A stretch of DNA of 10,793 bases from a bacterium HR27. GTDB lineage: Bacteria > Chloroflexota > Chloroflexia > Thermomicrobiales > Thermomicrobiaceae. The position numbers were made by a program, and so were the translations under genes. The stretch lies in assembly GCA_002898975.1 (NCBI GenBank), contig BEID01000014.1, forward strand, positions 1-10,793, given 5' to 3'. Shown in pieces: positions 1 through 5,429 of the stretch. The stretch's first letter is position 1. Each line of letters starts with the position of its first letter. Under the pieces are notes generated by a model. The model was not told where the DNA came from, made no database searches, and saw nothing but the letters and a program-made list of their open reading frames with translations.

Positions 1-73
1 GCTCGCCGGAGCGCGGGTCGACCGCTGCTGCCTTGGTGAAGGTCCCACCGACGTCGATACCGATCCGAATCAC
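1..73 (-). CDS. Hydantoinase/oxoprolinase-family protein, N-terminal fragment (gene continues beyond the left edge)
   Basis: Only the first 24 codons are inside the window. They start with GTG and read MIRIGIDVGGTFTKAAAVD followed by PRSGE. The DVGGTFT loop is the phosphate-binding signature of the actin-like ATPase fold at the N-terminus of the hydantoinase A/oxoprolinase family, which opens cyclic amides with ATP. A GGGAGG ribosome site lies 5-8 bases upstream and overlaps the stop codon of the FTR1 permease gene, with only 13 bases between the genes. It is therefore probably co-transcribed and may be translationally coupled to the iron operon. The family usually has Asp where this protein has Lys after GTFT. 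Other sugar-kinase/actin-fold ATPases such as ROK or BadF-type proteins cannot be fully excluded from so short a piece. Substrate cannot be told. Confidence 0.6.
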   Translation of the reverse strand, partial: MIRIGIDVGGTFTKAAAVDPRSGE

Positions 74-86
74 GCCGCTCCCTCCC

Positions 87-1343
87 TCAATCCGAGACCT
101 GGACTGGTCGGCTGACTGATCCGCTGCGATACCATGTCCAGCCGGCCCACAGCCACGCAGCACTATACGCGAGAACGAGCGCGGCTTGCGCGATCAGAAC
201 CTCACGTGTCGGATGCAGGCCGAGGAGATCCGTCAGCACCCGGTTGAGTGCCGGCAGTTCGACGACCGTGATGGGCAGATAGCCGAGCATTTGGAGTTCC
301 CACACTGCATGACCGAGGATGGCGACCGAGAGCAGCATGATGACAACCACGGCCGCCGAGAGGAAGGCACGCAGCGGCAGTCGCGCGCCGAGCGCGATCA
401 CTGCCCAGCCGATGACGACGAGCAGGAGTGCAGCGAGCACGACCCCCAGCGCGATCCACAGTTCCAGCCGCCGGGCCATGAGGACGAGCGACTGATAGAG
501 CACAGCCGTCTCCGCTCCCTCGCGGTACACGGCGGTGAACCCGAGCAACGCGACCGCCGAAGCCTTGCCAGTGGCGACGGCCTCCCAGGCATGTGCCCGC
601 AGGTATTCCATCCAGCGGCGGGTGTCGATCCGGCGGAGCAACCACAAGCTGATCGAGATCATCAGGAAGACAGCCAGGAGCGACATCGCGATTTCCAGAA
701 TCTCACGCCCGATCGGCATCACTCGGAGCACGACGACCAAGAGAAGCCAGGTCGCCAAACTCGCTGGCAACGCGAGGAGTACGCCGATCCACAGCGGTCG
801 GCGCAGGCTGGGCTGGTGGACACCGAGATAGCCCAGCAAGGCGGCGATGACGAGGATCGCTTCGATCCCCTCCCGGAACAGGATAGAGAACGAAGCGAGC
901 GTGACGAAGAGCGGGGCGGCGATACCTGGACCGCCGACCACCCGCTCCACTTCCACTAACCCGCTGTCGATCTCCATGAGGATGCGGTCGATCTCCTCAG
1001 CCGGTGCACCCTCCTCGACCAGCTGCCGCCACTCGGCGAACTTGACTTCCATCGCGAAGGTGAAGTTCGGGTCCGCGACACGGAGCGGAATCTCGACCAG
1101 TTCGAAGTGGTCGAGATAGGCTTGCCGCGCCAGGCGCAGGGCACGCTCGTGGTCACCTGCTCGATAGGCATCGCGACTCTGCTGCATGAGTTCGCGGATC
1201 GCGGCCAGCTCCTCGCGCACGGCGACCGCTGGCGTCTGCTCCTGGGCGCCAACCGTGCTCGGGAGCGCCATCAGGGCAAGGAGAGTGAGCGCGATCACCA
1301 GCAGGTTGGCGAGCCGAACCCAGCGTGGCGCGGCAAACGTCAC
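87..1343 (-). CDS. FTR1-family high-affinity iron permease with an extracytoplasmic N-terminal domain
   Basis: This is a 418-residue membrane protein. Residues 1-33 look like a signal peptide ending near VGAQ. Residues 42-136 form a helical extracytoplasmic domain, and from about 143 there are roughly seven hydrophobic segments (near 143-173, 184-207, 217-236, 262-290, 293-318, 327-347, 382-405). The two REXXE iron-binding motifs that define FTR1/EfeU permeases are both present: REGIE at 157-161 and REGAE at 274-278. The family imports iron through the cytoplasmic membrane, usually with partner proteins. The start is GTG, sharing a GTGA overlap with the upstream lipoprotein stop, and a GAGGAGG site seven bases before it lies inside that upstream gene, which points to translational coupling. 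No multicopper oxidase, P19 or DyP peroxidase gene is adjacent, so the oxidation partner is unknown. The family call is firm; the exact metal is inferred. Confidence 0.93.
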   Translation of the reverse strand: MTFAAPRWVRLANLLVIALTLLALMALPSTVGAQEQTPAVAVREELAAIRELMQQSRDAYRAGDHERALRLARQAYLDHFELVEIPLRVADPNFTFAMEVKFAEWRQLVEEGAPAEEIDRILMEIDSGLVEVERVVGGPGIAAPLFVTLASFSILFREGIEAILVIAALLGYLGVHQPSLRRPLWIGVLLALPASLATWLLLVVVLRVMPIGREILEIAMSLLAVFLMISISLWLLRRIDTRRWMEYLRAHAWEAVATGKASAVALLGFTAVYREGAETAVLYQSLVLMARRLELWIALGVVLAALLLVVIGWAVIALGARLPLRAFLSAAVVVIMLLSVAILGHAVWELQMLGYLPITVVELPALNRVLTDLLGLHPTREVLIAQAALVLAYSAAWLWAGWTWYRSGSVSRPVQVSD

Positions 1344-2488
1344 TGCAGAACCTCCTCGACTTCTGCGAGTCCGCTCTTGACCTTCTCGATCAGTTGCGAC
1401 ACCTCATCGACCGATCGACCCTCGCGAATTGCATCGCGAACAGCCTTGAAGTCTAGTTCGAGCTGTTCGACCAGCTCACGGTGACCGGCATCGAGGAGCG
1501 GCGCCTCGAGGTGCTCGAAACCGTCGAGGTAGGCGTTGGTAGCCTGCTCGTAAGCCGCCTCGGCGTCGCCCTGGTGATAGAGTTCGAGCGCCTCGTCGAG
1601 CGTCGCGTTGATCCGGGCGATCTGCTCACCTGTCGACGTTGCTTGCGGAGCGCTGATCCCGTAGGCGAGCCGAAGTTCAGCAGCGAGGTGCTGGAGGCGC
1701 TCGCGGATCGTCTCGGTGTCTGTGAACGCTGCACCGGCTTCATAACGGAACTGCGCGAGGTCACTGTTCTCGAGCGCTTTGAGATCTTCTTCTGCTTCGG
1801 CAGTTGCTTCCTTCCCGCTCTCCGGGGCTGCTGCGACGACAGTGGGGAGTTCATTGCGCAAAACCTGGAAGAACCCCCACGCGTCCTGGAACTCCTCGAT
1901 GTTAACGATCTGACCGTTCTCGGCAGCCTCGGCGAGCTCCGTCGCGATCGATTCGGCGAGCGTCGCGAGTGCTGCGGCCTGGAGTGCGGATGGATCGTCA
2001 CTGGACTGCAGAACCGTCGCGATCGCCTCGCGAAGTGCCTGTTGCGCAGCCTCGTTGGCCTGGCGCGCGTCGGCGGACTGTTCCTGTGCGGCCTGGAGGT
2101 ATGCATCGAGTGGCTCGCGAATCGAGGTCAAGCCGCGTTCCTCGAGCACTGACTCGACCGAGGCCCAGTACTCGGCAGTCGGGTGGGCAGCGTGTGCCTG
2201 GGCCAGTGTCCAGTTACCTTGCTCCAGGTTCGCTCGACTCGCTTCGAGGTGCCCGAGCATTTCGTACAGCGTCGCGACGAGGTCCGCGTCGTCCCGGACC
2301 GCGGTCTCATGCTCCTCATGCGCATCGGGTGTCGCGACCGCTGTCGGAGTCGTTCCTGATCCGATCGCTGGTTGGGTCGGAGTCGGTTCCGCTTCCTGCG
2401 ATTGATTGCACGCGAGAAGAAACGCTGCAGTAGCGAGTACGAACAGCAACGAAACAACGCGCTGAACCGGGAACCAGCGACTCGGCAC
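1340..2488 (-). CDS. Probable metal-uptake lipoprotein sharing a domain with the adjacent FTR1 permease
   Basis: The protein is 382 residues from a GTG start. I chose this over the ATG six codons upstream because GGGAGGAGAGG lies at the ideal distance before the GTG and would otherwise be coding. Residues 11-27 are a hydrophobic signal ending in the lipobox LLAC (Cys27), so it is probably lipid-anchored outside the membrane. A low-complexity Pro/Thr linker follows, then a histidine-bearing stretch (DAHEEHE), then HAAHPTAEYW in a helical region. A long Ala/Glu-rich helical middle precedes residues 290-382, which align closely with residues 42-136 of the FTR1 permease: both share AYLDxFE, xPL, a charged helix and SGLxEVE. 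It is first in the operon and overlaps the permease gene by four bases. By position it plays the role EfeO or P19 has in other FTR1 systems, but I do not recognise it as either. Metal binding is inferred. Confidence 0.8.
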   Translation of the reverse strand: MPSRWFPVQRVVSLLFVLATAAFLLACNQSQEAEPTPTQPAIGSGTTPTAVATPDAHEEHETAVRDDADLVATLYEMLGHLEASRANLEQGNWTLAQAHAAHPTAEYWASVESVLEERGLTSIREPLDAYLQAAQEQSADARQANEAAQQALREAIATVLQSSDDPSALQAAALATLAESIATELAEAAENGQIVNIEEFQDAWGFFQVLRNELPTVVAAAPESGKEATAEAEEDLKALENSDLAQFRYEAGAAFTDTETIRERLQHLAAELRLAYGISAPQATSTGEQIARINATLDEALELYHQGDAEAAYEQATNAYLDGFEHLEAPLLDAGHRELVEQLELDFKAVRDAIREGRSVDEVSQLIEKVKSGLAEVEEVLQ

Positions 2489-2547
2489 GTTCCTCTCCTC
2501 CCTCATACCCGGACCGTCTCACGTCACGCTCGTGTTTTCCCGATCCA

Positions 2548-2559
2548 GTCGCCGGCGAC
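2548..2559. repeat. Perfect 12-base palindrome in the iron operon leader
   Basis: GTCGCCGGCGAC reads identically on both strands and lies about 20-30 bases inside the predicted leader, directly beside the start-site dyad. It could be a second operator half or a small RNA stem, but a 12-base palindrome in GC-rich DNA is expected a few times by chance in a window of this size. Confidence 0.3.
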
Positions 2560-2560
2560 C

Positions 2561-2585
2561 AAACCCGAGTAAAACACTCGGGATT
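2561..2585. promoter_or_regulatory. Operator-like inverted repeat on the start site of the iron operon
   Basis: Two 10-base arms (2561-2570 and 2576-2585) are inverted copies matching at 9 of 10 positions, around a 5-base spacer. The innermost 7 bases, CCCGAGT/ACTCGGG, are perfect. The repeat begins one base downstream of the predicted -10 box, so it covers the expected transcription start (about 2580), a classic place for a repressor. It does not resemble a Fur box or a DtxR/IdeR site as I know them. As RNA it would also put a small hairpin at the 5' end of the message. The inverted repeat is seen; its regulatory role is inferred. Confidence 0.5.
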
Positions 2586-2586
2586 C

Positions 2587-2615
2587 ATTCTACGGAGTCG
2601 GAATGGGGGTGTCAA
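2587..2615 (-). promoter_or_regulatory. Sigma70-type promoter of the lipoprotein-FTR1 operon
   Basis: On the minus strand a perfect -35 box TTGACA (2615-2610) is followed after exactly 17 bases by the -10 box TAGAAT (2592-2587). This is the strongest consensus promoter in the window. It predicts a start near 2580 and a leader of about 92 bases before the lipoprotein GTG. Confidence 0.8.
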
Positions 2616-2817
2616 GCCATGCGTCTGCGCATCCGCGGATCGAGGGAAAACAACCGTCGCCAGCGGACAGGGGCTCGTGGTGCACTGTGCGCGACTCGTC
2701 GACCATGTGGTGCCATCATGAGGAGCGAGGCATGAGGGCGTAGAGTATGGTGTCCCGCATCGAGGAGGAACCGACGAGTTCTATCGTCGCTGTCGTCCCA
2801 AGGTTCATGCGAATGCA
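2616..2817. other. Intergenic stretch with no supported gene
   Basis: About 200 bases separate the tenA operon terminator from the iron operon promoter. The short frames here lack plausible ribosome sites and recognisable products. One 10-base palindrome (ATCCGCGGAT, 2631-2640) is present but is not remarkable. I see no RNA gene or repeat. Confidence 0.5.
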
Positions 2818-2848
2818 GCGAAGGAGAGCGGGGCTCGCTCTCCTTCGC
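2818..2848 (-). terminator. Strong hairpin terminating the tenA operon
   Basis: A perfect 13-base-pair stem (2818-2830 with 2836-2848) with a 5-base loop lies about 40 bases past the stop codon of the second tenA gene. The stem is GC-rich. The minus-strand sequence that follows is only mildly T-rich with no real T tract, so it is either an atypical intrinsic terminator or a 3'-end stabilising hairpin. No gene on the plus strand ends here, so it belongs to the minus-strand operon. Confidence 0.65.
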
Positions 2849-2890
2849 GCCTCGTGCCGATAGGACGGAGTCGCTTCCCGCCCTGGCTTC

Positions 2891-3556
2891 TTACACCGGC
2901 CAGGTTTCCAGTCGCCAGGCACTGTCCCAAAACAGCCATTCGTAGCGCGACGTCGTCACGAAATGCTGCCGAATCGGAGCACGGCGTGACTCGGGGAGGT
3001 CGGTCACTGCCTCGTCCGTCACGGCAAGAACCGCGCGCACCACCTGCGCGTACTCCTCGGAGGCATAGGTGTCGATCCAGCGTTGATAGAGCGGGTTGGG
3101 CGATCCGAGGCGCTCGAGATGCTTTCCAACTTCCCAGTAGATCCAGTAACAGGGCAGCACGGCGCCGAGGAGTTCCTCGAAGGGGCGTTCGTAGGCGATG
3201 CGCAAGAGATACGACGTGTAAGCCAGGTTCGCTGGAGCATACGGCGTCGAGGCGACCTGCTCTTCGCTGAGCCCCCACTCTTGGAAGAAACTCTCGTGCA
3301 GGGATCGTTCGACGACGAGCGCGACTTTGGCGTGCTCGGCGAAGAGTTCGCACCAGGCTTCGCGTGGAGCTTTTGCGGCGGCGAGGGCGAGGCAACGTGC
3401 GTAATCCTGCAGGTAGAGTGCGTCCTGGACGACGTAGAAGCGAAATGCTTCCTCCGGCAACGATCCGTCGGTCAAGCCTTTCACGAATGGATGGGCTAGG
3501 ATGGCGGAAAAGATGGGCTCGATCCTCTGCCAGAGTTCCTCGGTGAAACGGGGCAT
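2891..3556 (-). CDS. tenA: TenA aminopyrimidine aminohydrolase / thiaminase II, cysteine type (TenA_C)
   Basis: The 221-residue product has normal TenA length. TenA cleaves the degraded thiamin product aminomethyl-HMP (and slowly thiamin) to regenerate hydroxymethylpyrimidine for thiamin synthesis in the cytoplasm. The key residues are visible at near-canonical positions: Asp45 in VVQDALYLQDYAR, the catalytic Cys136 in LPCYWIYWEVG, and Glu206 in SRYEWLFWD near the C-terminus. These match Asp44, Cys135 and Glu205 of Bacillus subtilis TenA. An AAAGGAG site sits seven bases before the ATG. It is the second gene of the riboswitch-controlled operon, 18 bases after the TenA_E-like gene, and is followed by a strong hairpin. 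Family assignment is firm. Confidence 0.93.
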   Translation of the reverse strand: MPRFTEELWQRIEPIFSAILAHPFVKGLTDGSLPEEAFRFYVVQDALYLQDYARCLALAAAKAPREAWCELFAEHAKVALVVERSLHESFFQEWGLSEEQVASTPYAPANLAYTSYLLRIAYERPFEELLGAVLPCYWIYWEVGKHLERLGSPNPLYQRWIDTYASEEYAQVVRAVLAVTDEAVTDLPESRRAPIRQHFVTTSRYEWLFWDSAWRLETWPV

Positions 3557-3574
3557 CGGGTGGCTCCTTTCCTG

Positions 3575-4219
3575 TCACACAGGCCAACCTGCGCGTGTGT
3601 AGACCATATCCCAGAAGAGATACTCGTACCGCGCGGTCGCGAAGAAGGCTGCGCGAATCACGGGGCGCTCGCTCTCCGTCACCCGTCGGAGGAGTTGCTG
3701 CCCGAGCCAGTCGACCCAGGCGGCGAATTGTGGGCTCGTCCAGTTCTCGATCCACCGTGCGTAGGGCTCGGCCAGCCCGAGGGTGTTCCGGACGCTCGAC
3801 CAGGCATCGTAGTAGGCCTTCTCGGCACCCCAGAGTACGGTCAAGGCTTCGGCGAGGGATCCCGTCGCGGCGGTCGCGAGAAGGTACGATGCATACCCGA
3901 GGCAGACGGGTGTCGGTTCGAAGACAAGCGTGAGGTTGTGCGCCCGCGCGTAGTCCTCGAATATCGCCAGCTCGTTGCGGAACGCGACCGCGGCGTCGAG
4001 CAGACCACGCCGGAGTTCTTCATCTGGCGCCCGCGCGATGAGCAGGGCGAGGAACCGGATCCCCGCTTGAACGAACAGATAGTCCTGCTGGACCCAGAAG
4101 TCGAACCGCTCGCGCGGCAGTTGTCCGGTCGCGAGTTCGCGCAAGAAGGGATGCTCGGTCATCGCCCGCCAGATCGGCTGCGCATCCCGCAGCAACTCGT
4201 CGAGCAGCGTCGCAGCCAT
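3575..4219 (-). CDS. tenA: TenA-family thiamin salvage protein lacking the catalytic cysteine (TenA_E-like)
   Basis: The product is 214 residues from an ATG preceded by a perfect AGGAGG seven bases upstream. An in-frame extension of 36 codons upstream runs into the TPP riboswitch and is not coding. The fold signatures of TenA are present: FWVQQDYLF with Asp46, a hydrophobic helical core, and RYEYLFWDMVY with Glu199. Where TenA_C has its active-site Cys, this protein reads WGAEKAYYDAW, with no cysteine and a glutamate at 133. This is the pattern of the TenA_E subgroup, which has been linked to hydrolysis of formylamino- or amino-HMP in thiamin salvage. It shares the C-terminal WPV with its neighbour, suggesting old duplication. 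Directly behind a TPP riboswitch, its role in thiamin salvage is well supported; the exact substrate is inferred. Confidence 0.88.
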   Translation of the reverse strand: MAATLLDELLRDAQPIWRAMTEHPFLRELATGQLPRERFDFWVQQDYLFVQAGIRFLALLIARAPDEELRRGLLDAAVAFRNELAIFEDYARAHNLTLVFEPTPVCLGYASYLLATAATGSLAEALTVLWGAEKAYYDAWSSVRNTLGLAEPYARWIENWTSPQFAAWVDWLGQQLLRRVTESERPVIRAAFFATARYEYLFWDMVYTRAGWPV

Positions 4220-4305
4220 CGTCGAACCTCCTCTTCCGCTCGTGGAAACGCGTGCCGTTTTTGTCTTGTGGTGCGGGGGACTCGAGAAGTGCGGATCACA
4301 TGACT

Positions 4306-4412
4306 GCGGCCCTCCCTTCGCTGGCATTACCCAGATCAGGTCATACCGGTCGGCGGCGGAATCCTGAGCCGCCCTCTCAGCCCGGTTCGCCCGAGCTCCC
4401 GGGGCACGCCAC
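4306..4412 (-). ncRNA. TPP riboswitch (THI element)
   Basis: On the minus strand the leader of the tenA genes carries the hallmark TPP aptamer: CTGAGAGGG (the pyrimidine-sensing side), then ACCTGATCTGGGTAATGCCA with GCGAAGGGA just after it. These blocks are nearly invariant in thi-box RNAs. P1 can close as GTGGC (4412-4408) with GCCGC (4310-4306). The optional P3 arm is built from GGCGGC and GCCGCC around 4373-4352. The aptamer begins only a few bases after the predicted start site. About 87 bases separate it from the tenA ATG. I see no terminator with a T tract there, so translational control is more likely: a CUUCUC at 4289-4284 can pair with GAGGAG of the ribosome site. The aptamer call is firm; the expression platform is speculative. 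Confidence 0.95.
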
Positions 4413-4422
4413 TTCGTCTGAC

Positions 4423-4451
4423 ACGCTACCGGTCGTCTGGGAAAATGTCAA
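4423..4451 (-). promoter_or_regulatory. Promoter of the TPP riboswitch-tenA operon
   Basis: A perfect TTGACA (4451-4446) on the minus strand is followed after 17 bases by TAGCGT (4428-4423), which keeps the first two bases and the last base of the -10 consensus. The predicted start is near 4416, just ahead of the riboswitch P1 helix at 4412. That agreement supports the call. Confidence 0.7.
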
Positions 4452-4552
4452 GGGCGTGTTGCCAAATCTCGCTCATACGCCAAGACAGAAGGTGAGTGGC
4501 ACGCCTGCAGAGAACAGGTTGGGGCACCTATCGTGCGGCAAACGGGCATCGC

Positions 4553-4558
4553 TATACT
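4553..4558 (+). promoter_or_regulatory. Possible -10 box for the nucleotidylyltransferase-argS unit
   Basis: TATACT lies about 75 bases before the rmlA-like start codon and is the best -10 candidate in the 4452-4631 interval. No convincing -35 hexamer stands 16-18 bases upstream, so this is weak. The rest of the interval between the divergent tenA and rmlA-like units shows no gene. Confidence 0.3.
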
Positions 4559-4631
4559 AGGCTTCGGGACTGCTGCCCCGGGTATCGGCGGTGCGTGACA
4601 ATCTCCGGGGATCGACGAACGGGGGAAACCG

Positions 4632-5405
4632 ATGAAAGGGGTCGTGCTGGCGGGCGGGCTCGGAACACGACTGTATCCCTTGACCTTCGCGACGAACAAG
4701 CATCTCCTGCCAGTGTACGATCAGCCGATGATCTATTATCCGATCCAGACACTCGTCCGGGCTGGCATCGACGAAATCATGGTCGTGACCGGTGGGCCGC
4801 ATGCTGGGGATTTCCTGCGTGTTTTGCGCAACGGGCGCCATCTCGGGGTACGACACCTGGAGTACGCGTACCAGGAGGAAGAGCGTGGTATCGCCGATGC
4901 GCTGAGCTTGTGCGAGGAATTCGCCGATGGCGAGCACATCTGTGTCATACTCGGTGACAACACGACGGATGCAGACATTCGCCCAGCGGTAGAGAGCTTT
5001 ACGGGCGGTGCGTTGATCTTCCTGGCACGTGTGCCCGATCCACACCGGTTCGGGTGCCCCGTCTTCGACCCGGACGATCCCACACGGATCATTCGGATCG
5101 AGGAGAAGCCCAGGGAGCCGAAAAGTCCCTATGCGGTGACGGGGCTTTATCTCTATGACAGTCGCGTCTTCGATTTCATCCGAGAGCTGGAGCCGTCGCC
5201 GCGTGGCGAGCTCGAGATCACCGACGTCAATAACCGGTACCTGGAGTTGGGACTCCTACGCTGGGTCGAGCTTCAGGGATTCTGGAGCGACGCAGGGACG
5301 TTCGAGAGCCTGCACCGGGCCAATCGCTATTGGGCCGAGCGGCGGGGTTACCGCGACCCCGAGCCGTTCGTCCCACAGTCACCAGTCGGAGCGGCGAATC
5401 CATAA
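4632..5405 (+). CDS. rmlA: RmlA-type sugar-1-phosphate nucleotidylyltransferase (probable glucose-1-phosphate thymidylyltransferase, short form)
   Basis: The 257-residue product activates a sugar-1-phosphate, most likely glucose-1-phosphate with dTTP to give dTDP-glucose, the entry to dTDP-rhamnose and other surface sugars. The N-terminal nucleotide loop LAGGLGTRLYPLT is intact. The metal-binding Asp lies in LGDNTTD, the sugar-binding region reads EEKPREPKSPYAVTGLYLYD, and GELEITDVNNRYLE and DAGTFES follow in order. All match RmlA. It is shorter than the classical enzyme of about 290 residues because the C-terminal allosteric/dimer extension is missing, as in several thermophile and archaeal versions. 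A GGGGGA tract lies six bases before the ATG. The gene is followed 24 bases later by argS. The specific nucleotide and sugar are not proven by sequence. Confidence 0.88.
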   Translation: MKGVVLAGGLGTRLYPLTFATNKHLLPVYDQPMIYYPIQTLVRAGIDEIMVVTGGPHAGDFLRVLRNGRHLGVRHLEYAYQEEERGIADALSLCEEFADGEHICVILGDNTTDADIRPAVESFTGGALIFLARVPDPHRFGCPVFDPDDPTRIIRIEEKPREPKSPYAVTGLYLYDSRVFDFIRELEPSPRGELEITDVNNRYLELGLLRWVELQGFWSDAGTFESLHRANRYWAERRGYRDPEPFVPQSPVGAANP

Positions 5406-5429
5406 CGACGGAGTGACGACGGAGGAAGG

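Noticed and set aside
186..959. Plus-strand open frame of 257 codons opposite the FTR1 gene
   Set aside because: It is antisense to a firmly identified permease, has a composition full of Arg, Asp, Gln and His with no known motif, and lacks a ribosome site. GC-rich DNA readily leaves such shadow frames.
1481..2152. Plus-strand open frame of 223 codons opposite the lipoprotein gene
   Set aside because: Antisense to a gene with a lipobox, a strong ribosome site and a promoter; its product shows no recognisable family.
2489..2506. ATG start six codons upstream of the lipoprotein GTG
   Set aside because: Those codons consist of the ribosome site itself (GGGAGGAGAGG), so GTG at 2488 is the better start.
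2631..2640. Perfect 10-base palindrome ATCCGCGGAT
   Set aside because: Short, GC-rich and expected many times by chance; it is upstream of the promoter and not paired with another signal.
2805..3755. Minus-strand open frame of 316 codons overlapping the tenA genes
   Set aside because: It lies in another frame across both tenA genes, is very Arg-rich, and has no motif. The TenA proteins in the other frame are certain.
3560..4303. Plus-strand open frame of 247 codons opposite the TenA_E gene
   Set aside because: Antisense shadow of a real gene and its riboswitch leader, with no recognisable product.
4220..4327. Upstream in-frame extension of the first tenA gene by 36 codons
   Set aside because: It runs into the TPP riboswitch aptamer, and the AGGAGG site clearly serves the internal ATG at 4219.
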